A stretch of 64,000 bases of DNA from Paulinella micropora (lineage: Eukaryota > Cercozoa > Imbricatea > Euglyphida), in assembly GCA_009731375.1 (NCBI GenBank), contig BJOX01000052.1, forward strand, positions 1,051,175-1,115,174. The letters are read 5' to 3'. The position numbers were made by a program, and so were the translations under genes. Below are positions 1 through 8,549 of the stretch, in pieces. The first letter of the stretch is position 1; each line of letters starts with the position of its first letter. The notes under the pieces were generated by a model that saw only the letters and a list, made by a program, of their open reading frames with translations, made no database searches and was not told the origin of the DNA.

Positions 1-8
1 AGTTTCTC

Positions 9-63
<55 letters not shown>

Positions 64-74
64 TTTTTTTGTTT

Positions 75-109
<35 letters not shown>

Positions 110-512
110 GCTCGTTCTCATCCTCCTCTCCCTCCTTTCTGAAGGACACGCGGCAGCAGCAGCAGCAGCAGCAGAAGAAGAAGAAGAAGAAGAAGAAGAA
201 GAAGAAGAAGAAGAAGAAGAAGAAGAAGAAGAAGAAGAAGAAGAAGAAGAAGAAAGAAAGAAGGAAAGAAGGAAGGAAGAAAGAAGAAAAAAAAGAAAAA
301 AAAGAAAAAGAAAAAAAAGAAAAAAAAGAAGAAAAAAAGAAAAAAAAGAAAAAAAAGAAAGAAAAGAAAGAAAAGAAAGAAGAAAGAAGAAGAACAAAAG
401 CAAAGTAACAATAACAACAACAACAACAACACAACTACAACAACTACAACATCAACAACATCATCAACAACAACAACAAAACAGAAAATATTTATGTCAT
501 AGTGACAAGTCT
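1..512. repeat. Compound microsatellite block upstream of the WDR33-like gene
   Basis: Consecutive simple repeats: CT dinucleotides, a GTT tract, a GCA tract, a long GAA tract that degrades into A/G-rich sequence, then CAA/CAT-type trinucleotides. Long open frames here encode only homopolymeric Leu, Glu or Lys and are not genes. The block ends about 80 bp before the first recognisable exon of the WD40 gene, so it may overlap that gene's promoter or 5' leader. Confidence 0.95.
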
Positions 513-592
513 TGAGGAATACAAAATTGCCTGTCACTTATCTCTTGGTGTCTGTGGTTGTGCGTAGATGGACGACTAAGTATTGCACGCCA

Positions 593-1484
593 ATGCAGCA
601 CGGGTTTGACCGCCGTGGGGGAGAGGGGTCAGGAGTAAGCAAGTGGGGAGAGCGCGATGCGGTGGAGGCGCCACAGAGGAGAAACTATGACGCCAAACAG
701 CTCAGAGACAAGCCCGTGGTAACAAGTCGGCCTGTTTGTAACATGCCTACAGCTATCGCCAGCTGACTATCATGTGGTGTATGTTTGCATGGCGCAGGTG
801 CGAAAGAATGTAGACTTCAATAGTGTGTGTGCTCGCTACACCTTGTGTCGTGCCTGGATAAAAGATGGGCGTGACCGGCCTCTGATCCACGCCTCCGAGG
901 ACTGCATCAAAGACATGGACCCGGTAAAAGATCCCTTGCATGGATCTTTGATAAAAAGAACTGAAAAACTTATTCTTATTGATTTTCTGCCTTTGATATT
1001 ATTATGCAATTTTCATCAATTGTGAGTGACAAGATTGACAAACTCTCGAAGTTGTTTTTTTTCGAGTAACATATTCCTGCCCAGCTGGTCTATCTTGACT
1101 GCTATTGCACTCCTGGCCAGCTCATCCATCTTGACTGCTGTTGCACCCAGCTGTTCCGTCTTGACTATGCTGTGGGGCAGGTTTTCTCTGTCGGACAGGA
1201 GAACGCATCGCACGCTTTCTGTACTAAATACGTCCATCACGCAGTGGACAAGATGGATCGTACTCCTGTCAACGTGGTCTGTTACATGCCCAACGGCACT
1301 CGGGTCATCTCAGCAACGCAAAGCGGCGGGTTTACTCTCTGGAACGATTTGGGCTTCAATTTTGCCACGAGGCAAACAGCGCATGACCGCGCGGTGCGGG
1401 CCATGTCGTGGACGCATGACGGCAGATGGCTTGTCAGTGCAGATGATGGCGGTTCCCCCCCCCCCTCTCTCTCTCTCTTCATGT

Positions 1485-1573
<89 letters not shown>

Positions 1574-1587
1574 GGTATGTATGTATT

Positions 1588-1622
<35 letters not shown>

Positions 1623-1625
1623 GTA

Positions 1626-1668
<43 letters not shown>

Positions 1669-1687
1669 ATCTATATATATATATATC

Positions 1688-1736
<49 letters not shown>

Positions 1737-2657
1737 CGTGGGGGATGCAGGGGGCCAGCTGCTCAATGCTCCGGCCTAAAACTAAACCCCCCTTACAGCC
1801 CTTCACCAGCTGTTTAGAGCGCAACGTCGCTCGTGATGGGCGCAGCTGGTGCAGCCTGACTGGCCAGGGCTGATGACTACCTACCGTAAGTTACGGTGTC
1901 ATTGGCCCTCGATACACTCTCAAACTGCGGGAAAGTCCTGAGAGCCTTTGATACCGCGGCCTCCGGGAAACCCGAGGTGCAGCAGGCGATGTAACCGTCG
2001 TCGGATGGTAAAAAATCAAAGGATTAGGCAATCCGCAGCCAAGTCCCTTCTTGTCAGGCCAACCCCGCGCATGGCTCCTACTCAGTATGACTACCTCCTT
2101 GCTGGCTGCCTTGGACTGACTGCGTTCCGACGTGATTTTTAGTGACCAGTGGCTATGGCAAATGGCCACTACTCTTGACGTCGGCCCGCTTCTGTCAGCA
2201 CTGCAGCTGGCCTGGTAGTCCTCCGTCGCCACTACCCAGTGGTGTCCTGACAAATGGGAAAGGTTCAGAGACTAAACGGGAGTGGGCATTTCCCTGTGTG
2301 CTGGTAGGTATATTAGCAGGGAGATTTCTAAGATATAGTCCGGCCCCCGCGAAAGGCGGGCCCCGGGGCAAGCCTGCGGGGACACGTGCTCCTGTACGTG
2401 TCTATTATTAGCAGGGAGATCTTTAAGATATAGTCCGGCCCCCGCGAAAGGCGGGCCCCGGGGCAAGCCTGCGGGGACACGTGCTCCTGTACGTGTCTGG
2501 ATTCACTAGTCCGCCCGTCCAGCCAGGGATGGGGTGGACTAGTGCCCGTTCCCAGCCCGCTACCCAGTCGCCGATTAGCGGCGGGGTGGAATGGATGCCT
2601 ATGTCTTCGGATATGCAGAGCTGATAGACCAAACATATCTATCTATCTATCTATCTA

Positions 2658-2700
<43 letters not shown>

Positions 2701-2713
2701 GTATCTATCTAGC

Positions 2714-2748
<35 letters not shown>

Positions 2749-2752
2749 CTCT

Positions 2753-2793
<41 letters not shown>

Positions 2794-4139
2794 CCTCCCT
2801 CCCTCCCTCCCTCTCTCTCTCTATATCTATCTATCTATCTATCTATCTATCAATTTATCTATCTATCTATCTATCATCTCTCACTCTCTCTCTCTCTAGA
2901 TATATATATATATATATGTATATACATATGTGTGTATACATATAGAAATATATATATATATTATATATAAATATATATATATATAAATATACATATATAT
3001 GTATATGTTGATATAAATATATAAGCTTATATATACATATATATACATATACATATATATATATATATGTGATATATATATATGTATATATATATATCAT
3101 CGCTCTCTTCCGCATCCAACGCTCTTTTCAACAGGCGTGATCAAGTATTGGCAACCCTCCATGGCCAACGTGAAAGTATTCTCTGCTCACCAGGCTCCTG
3201 TCAGAGACGTGAGCTTCTCTCCTCTGGACACCAAGCTGGCCACTTGCTCGGACGACCAGAGCGTCAAGGTGTGGGACTTTGCCACCCTGAAGGAGGAGGC
3301 GGCTATGGCCGGTGGCGAGAAGGGCCACCATGGCTGGGATGTGAAAAGTGTGCAGTGGCATCCCTATAAAGGGCTCTTGCTCTCTGGCTCCAAGGACAAC
3401 ACCATGAAGCTGTGGGACCCGCGCGCTGGAGGGCGCCTGCTCAACACCATTTATGGTCACACGACCAATGCCCAGCAGTGAGTAGTCTGCATGATGCATG
3501 TGGTGCCACAGGACACAAAAACACAGTGATCCGGGTGCGCTGGAACGAGAACGGGCGATGGTTCCTGTCCGCCTCGCGCGATTGGCTGCTCAAAGCATGG
3601 GACCTGCGCAACCTGGCCCAGGGCGCGTTCCAGACCTTCAGGGGACACAACAAGGACGTCACCTGCGTGGAATGGCACCCTCATGGTCTTCTTCTTCTTC
3701 TTCTTCTCCTCCTTCTTCTTCTGCTGCTGCTGGTGCTTCTTCTTCTTCTTCTTCTTCTGCTGCTGCTGGTGGTGCTGCTTCTTCTCTGCTTCTGCTTCTG
3801 CTTCCTTCTTCTTCTTCTTCTTCTTCTTCTTCTTCTTCTCTTCTTCTTCTTCTTCTTCTTCTTCTTTTTCTTCTTCTTTTTCTCCCCCCCCCCCCCCCCC
3901 CACCTCCCCCCCCCCCCCCCACCCCCCCCCCCCNNNNNNNNNNGTAAGCCACGTGTTTGCGATGACCACAACTTCCCCTTGCTGTTTGTCTCTGGCAGTG
4001 GAACAGATGTTTACTTCGGGTGGGTTCGACGGGTCGATTCATCACTGGCTCGTGTCTGAGCCTCATAGCCAGGCAGAGATCCATGCGGCGCACGACAACA
4101 GCGTCTCCAGCATCGCGTGGCATCCACTCGGTTGACTGG

Positions 4140-4186
<47 letters not shown>

Positions 4187-4250
4187 CCTATCTATCTATC
4201 TATCTATCTATCTAACTATTTATCTATCTATCTATCTATCTGTCTATCTG

Positions 4251-4292
<42 letters not shown>

Positions 4293-4435
4293 ACACACAG
4301 TCTACCCGTGATTCCCATCCCGGACACATGCACAGTACACAAATTACTGTTTGATGTGAAACTGCGTTCATTTGCAAGGACTACATTGCTTTGCGACATC
4401 TCATCTATCTGTCTCTCTATCTGTCTCTCTGTCTG

Positions 4436-4469
<34 letters not shown>

Positions 4470-5011
4470 CCTGGAGACGGTCTCTGCCACTGGCAACTCA
4501 GCCTAGGGTTCAGATCTAACTATCTCCTACAATGACGATTTTGTGTCCGCCGTTAATCGCGCGCAGCGCAAGGGCTAAACAGGCAACCAACTCCTGACCA
4601 TGGCTGATGAAGTCGGGGCGTGATGCAAAGGGTTGATGAAGTCGGGGTTGTAGAAAGGTAACTCACAACGAGCGTGAACTCCTGAAACCTCGACTTGCTC
4701 ATGGCATCATCTCCTTAGGGCACGCGCTCCTGGGGAGTGTTCTAGTGTTGTCCCGTATAGTTCAAAAGGGCTCGGCTACCTTTCGGCTTGAACTGGGTAC
4801 AGACACCAACCACAGCGAGACAGTGGTTGGTGTGCAGCTTGGCCGGTGCTGAAAGTTCTTGTCCGGGGGTAGTATAGGAGGCCATGGCTTTTCATGCTAA
4901 GCCACGCCCATAGATTAAACATATCTATCTATCTATCTATCTACCTACCTACCTATCTACCTACCTACCTACCTACCTATCTATCTATCTATCTATCTAT
5001 CTATCTGTCTA

Positions 5012-5057
<46 letters not shown>

Positions 5058-5153
5058 GTCTACCTATCTACCTATCTACCTATCTACCTATCTATCTATC
5101 TATCTATCTATCTATCCATCTATCCATCTATCTATCTATCTATCTATCTATCC

Positions 5154-5202
<49 letters not shown>

Positions 5203-5212
5203 CATCCTTGCA

Positions 5213-5244
<32 letters not shown>

Positions 5245-5246
5245 CA

Positions 5247-5278
<32 letters not shown>

Positions 5279-5284
5279 CATACA

Positions 5285-5316
<32 letters not shown>

Positions 5317-5956
5317 CATACATACATATACATACATACATACATACATACATACATACATACATACATACGTACGTACGTACGTACATACATACATGCA
5401 TGCATACATACATACATACATACATACATACATACATACATACATACGTACATACATACGTACATACATACATACATACATACATATATACATACATATA
5501 TACATACATATATACATACATACATACATACATACATACATACACACATAAACACATACACACACACACACGCACACACACACACACACACACAAACATA
5601 CATACATACGTACATACATACATACATACATACATGCATGCATGCATGCATAAATACATACATACATTCATACATACATACATACATACATACATACACA
5701 CACGCATACATACATACATACATACATACATACATGCATACATATATACCTACATACATACATACATACATACATACATACATACATACATACATACATC
5801 ATACATACATACATACATACATACATACATAAATACATACATACATACATACATACATACATACATACATACATACATACATACATACATACCTACGTAC
5901 GTACGTACGTACACACACATACGTACGTACGTAAACACACATACATACGTACGTAC

Positions 5957-5987
<31 letters not shown>

Positions 5988-7263
5988 CATACATACATTA
6001 CATTACATTACATTACATTCATTACATTACACTACACTATACTACACTACACTACACTACACTACATTACATTACATTACAACACATCACATCACATCAC
6101 ATCACATCACATTACATCACATTACATTACATTACATTACATTACATTACATTACATTACATTACATTATGTTATGTTATGTTATGTTATGTATGTATGT
6201 ATATACATGCACGCATGTAACGAAATTCGTGCTTCTAGGCCATGTGCTCGTTTCCGGTAGCCATGATCACTCCACACGCTTCTGGACCCGAAACAGGCCA
6301 GGGGACGAAATGCGCGACACGTACAACTTGAACCAGCTGCCTGAGGAGGAGAAGCAGCAGGCCTTGGCGGACCTGGCGGACGCGGCCAAGCTCAACCCGC
6401 AGTCACTGCGCTTCCGGAAAGTGCCATCTTTGCTGGAGAACTACCGCGCGGAAGAGGAGTCCCCGCTGGGCTTGGCGGCGGCCAGCGCGGGGCAGGACGG
6501 CGGCATGCCCGTGATTCCCGGCCTGCTCGGCAGAGATGCAGCTGTGGCCGGCTCAGACTCTTCCAAAAAGGCAGCCTCCATGCTGACTCCCCATATCCCT
6601 TTACCAAACATCGCAGCAGCCGATAATTCAGGTCCTCTTCGCAATAGAGGATCCCGCGAGTCAGTGGCCATCGAAAACAAAGCAGAAACAAGACAAACAC
6701 TAAGCAAACCGTATTCACAGACAAGACAAACACCAAGCAGTGCGTATTCCCAGGCAGAGACAAGGCAACCGCAAAGCCACGCGTATCCTATGGCAGAGAC
6801 AAGGCAAATACCAAGAGACGCAAGGCAACTCCCAAGCAATGCATATTCTATGGCAGAGACGAGGCAAACTCAAAGCATTTCGTATTCCCTGGCACGTAAC
6901 AGAGATTCATATGATGATGGAATGGATCGCAGTCGTGGTAGCGACGATATGTACAGTGATAGGGGCAGACCCTCAGAAGCGAGAGATTACCACAGACGCA
7001 GTCGGAGCCCAAGTCCTGATCGTTATGTTAGAGATAGAGATATGAGGGGACGGTGGAGCGGAGAGTACGGTGACAGAAGTTCAAGATACTATGATCGCGT
7101 GCCTGGTGACTCAGCGCAGGGCGGCGGCGCTCCCCCGATAAGAGCGGTTTGGCCGCCGTCCAATGTGCCAACGGAACGCAGCAGGCAACAGCAAAGTTCT
7201 CGATTAGATGGTTCAAACCCCAATCATCACTATCAGAATCCTGGATCTCGTCCTTTCTATTAA
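593..7263 (+). CDS. WDR33: WDR33/Pfs2-like WD40 subunit of the cleavage and polyadenylation factor (7 exons)
   Basis: Predicted nuclear pre-mRNA 3'-end processing factor; WDR33/Pfs2 helps recognise the AAUAAA signal. Exons inferred from GT-AG boundaries and phase: 593-718, 798-923, 1199-1451, 3135-3455, 3512-3685, 3999-4130, 6239-7263. They join in phase to about 718 codons. The N-terminal stretch with YDAKQLRDK and RKNVDFN matches the conserved WDR33 region before the propeller. WD repeats follow ([34 protein letters not shown]), then [18 protein letters not shown], the family signature after the last blade. The C-terminal third is low complexity, with repeated ETRQ-type units and an RS/RD-rich part. 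The third intron (1,683 bp) and sixth intron (2,108 bp) are filled with microsatellites, and the third contains a group I intron. Start at 593 is the first in-frame ATG of exon 1; an acceptor at 1180/1181 instead of 1198/1199 would add six residues. Family identity is secure; exact splice sites need RNA evidence. Confidence 0.9.
1452..1740. repeat. Microsatellites in WDR33 intron 3 (AC, AT, CTAT units)
   Basis: Starts right at the donor site of the third exon with a C run and CT repeats, then AC, a long AT array and CTAT/CTGT tetranucleotides up to the group I intron core region. No coding content. Confidence 0.95.
1741..2520 (+). ncRNA. Group I self-splicing intron (rDNA-type, IC1-like), boundaries approximate
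   Basis: All four conserved core elements occur in order on the + strand. P: CAAACTGCGGGAAAG at about 1922. Q: ATCCGCAGCCAAGTCCC at about 2029. R: GTTCAGAGACTAAAC at about 2264. S: AAGATATAGTCC at about 2329. Pairings check by eye: CTGCGG with CCGCAG (P4), GACTA with TAGTC (P7), CACTC with GAGTG (P3), and TCCCTG with CAGGGA (P8). A GGGAAACCC-like loop fits P5. These motifs are typical of nuclear ribosomal group I introns. The element lies inside a spliceosomal intron of a protein gene, in the same orientation, with no rRNA exon visible on either side. The P8 3' strand, S and P9 region are duplicated in tandem. I cannot place the 5' and 3' splice sites or say whether it is active. No homing endonuclease frame is visible. 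Confidence 0.85.
2311..2500 (+). repeat. 95-bp tandem duplication of the group I intron 3' core
   Basis: Two near-identical copies at 2311-2405 and 2406-2500, each starting TATTAGCAGGGAGAT and containing AAGATATAGTCC followed by the GC-rich P9-type hairpin. They differ at about two positions. The copy gives two candidate P7 3' strands and two P9 domains. Confidence 0.95.
2501..2640 (+). repeat. Dispersed repeat whose 3' end abuts an ATCT array
   Basis: The last ~60 bp (about 2576-2637: GGGGTGGAATGGATGCC, then CGGATATGCAG, ending TAGACCAAACATATC) recur in inverted orientation at about 30990-31060, inside an intron of the capping gene and sense to that gene, with a few mismatches. Here the copy runs straight into ATCT repeats. 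A related terminus, ATAGATTAAACATATC, also runs into ATCT repeats at about 4908-4925. This resembles a short mobile element with a microsatellite tail, but its full length is unclear. Confidence 0.6.
2636..3112. repeat. Microsatellites at the 3' end of WDR33 intron 3
   Basis: ATCT, CT, CCCT, ATCT and then a long AT/GTAT-type region end about 20 bp before the 3' splice site of exon 4 (acceptor TTCAACAG). No other content seen. Confidence 0.95.
3686..3998. repeat. WDR33 intron 5: CTT/CTG triplet and poly-C tract with 10-N gap
   Basis: The donor lies directly at the start of a CTT/CTG triplet array, followed by long C runs, a gap at 3934-3943 and a short unique stretch ending in the acceptor TCTGGCAG. 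True intron length is unknown because of the gap. Confidence 0.9.
4131..4470. repeat. ATCT tetranucleotide arrays at the 5' part of WDR33 intron 6
   Basis: Two long TATC/CTAT arrays split by about 95 bp of non-repetitive sequence (4292-4390), starting 10 bp after the inferred donor at 4131. Confidence 0.95.
4471..4925 (+). other. Unique, structure-prone insert in WDR33 intron 6
   Basis: About 450 bp of non-repetitive sequence flanked on both sides by ATCT arrays. It holds a perfect 10-bp inverted repeat, CACCAACCAC with GTGGTTGGTG, around 4807-4835, and two nearby TTGATGAAGTCGGGG-like units at about 4598 and 4632. Its 3' end, ATAGATTAAACATATC, resembles the 3' end of the dispersed repeat at 2501-2640. 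No open frame of note. It may be another short mobile element or structured RNA; I do not recognise it. Confidence 0.5.
4921..6215. repeat. Long ATCT, ACAT and pentanucleotide arrays in WDR33 intron 6
   Basis: ATCT/CTAC units to about 5205, then roughly 800 bp of ACAT tetranucleotides with ACGT and AC interruptions, then ATTAC-type pentanucleotides (about 5997-6170). It ends shortly before the last exon (acceptor TGCTTCTAG at 6230-6238). Confidence 0.95.
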
Positions 7264-7526
7264 TATTAATAAGCTTATCAATATTTAATAGTTCAATTTT
7301 CTTTATTTTTCCAATATCCACCGTATTAATATAATAATAAATCATGTGTTTATTAATATTGATAATAATATTTATTATGATGTTAATAATGATCATTCAT
7401 AAATATCGTAATTTGAGCCGCACCAGCCTGGATAAGTGTCGGTTATTATATATTAATAATGCTTGAATAATATATACCGATATAAGGGCCGGACGGTTCA
7501 GACTCATCATGGTGGAGCAGATGATC
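7264..7526. other. AT-rich 3' flank of the WDR33 gene
   Basis: Directly follows the stop codon; rich in ATTAATAATA-type sequence and likely contains the 3' UTR and polyadenylation region. It ends in GATC, the inferred 4-bp target duplication of the gypsy element. Nothing else is visible. Confidence 0.6.
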
Positions 7527-7763
7527 TGTAGGCATCACCCCCCGGATAGCCGGTAAAAAATACCTTTTCCTGGTGACAGGTGCACCAGCTTGTTTTTCAG
7601 TATTATTTGTCCGGATTGGACCTGATGCTATTTTATTCCTGGTCTGTTGCCGTTTTCCTTTTTGGCTTCACTGAGCTAATATAACGAGACATCATTCTCA
7701 TTCTTGAGGACTGTGTTTGGTTGTATTACCGACTTTTTACGAGCTATCGTTGGGGGCATTACA
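7527..7763 (+). repeat. 5' LTR of the Ty3/gypsy element
   Basis: 237 bp, begins TGTAGGCATCACC and ends GGGGGCATTACA. Nearly identical to 17882-18118; the two differences seen are C/T changes near positions 7653 and 7695. Promoter elements were not resolved. Confidence 0.95.
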
Positions 7764-8549
7764 TTTGGAGTCCACATCACTAGGGTGATTTCTTTCTGCT
7801 TTGCCACACAGGCAACAGAGTGAATTTTCACTGACCTGTCTCACACGGGGACGTCAGACGAAAACAAATACTCCAACACAGCTCCCTCATAACTCTTTCA
7901 CAAAACAAATAATTTGATTGGTCTCAAGCAGGTGTCTCGTACCCTCTAGCCCAATCAGTATCTGTGTGCTCACAAGGAGACATCAGATACAAACTCTCTG
8001 TCGTTCTTGCTGTTCTCACACAGAGACCAAGAAGAAGGAGGTGGACAGAAGAGTGAAGGAACACACACAAAACACAAACAAGCATAGGGACAGGAGCACA
8101 ACACTCTACCCTTCTAGTTTGTGCATTTATCTGCATTATCTCACACATACGTCAGAGTATTTTTGCAAATCTCTGATCGTTTTCTAAAGGTAGGTCTGAG
8201 AACCTATCCGACCGACTGTCGACTTCTCAAGGAGAGCTTTTCTAGCTTCTCTATTACTATCTGTGTGTAGGTCCAAGTGCCTCATACTAGATACAATATA
8301 GAAAAGAAGGAGGAGAAAGTAATCTGAGTAAGGAGAACAAGAAATCGGAGAAAGTCTCAAAGACTATTTTTCTCAAACAAAAACAAACATACAAACAGTG
8401 TTTCATAGAGGACAGGGAATCTTATCCTACCCTCTCTATTAGTTTCTCTCTTCACTAGTCAATCGACTGAAGGAGGAACAGAACACAAACGAACAAAAAC
8501 CAAACATAGGAGCTGACACTGTCCTCCTGTTGATCACTACTACGACATC
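7764..8549 (+). other. Gypsy 5' leader with primer-binding-site candidate
   Basis: 786-nt untranslated leader between the 5' LTR and the gag ATG. TGGAGTCCACATCAC at about 7766 starts with TGG, as expected for a site complementary to a tRNA 3' CCA end; the tRNA was not identified. The rest is A-rich with no long open frame. Confidence 0.6.

Noticed and set aside
4590-4660. Hammerhead ribozyme (CTGATGA present)
   Set aside because: The CTGATGA box is not followed by a closing stem and GAAA at the right spacing, and no cleavage-site stem is evident.
4921-5990. CRISPR-like regular repeats
   Set aside because: Pure tetranucleotide arrays without unique spacers, in a eukaryotic intron.
7205-7225. 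tRNA T-arm-like GGTTCAAACCCC
   Set aside because: It lies inside the WDR33 coding exon with no acceptor stem or anticodon arm around it.
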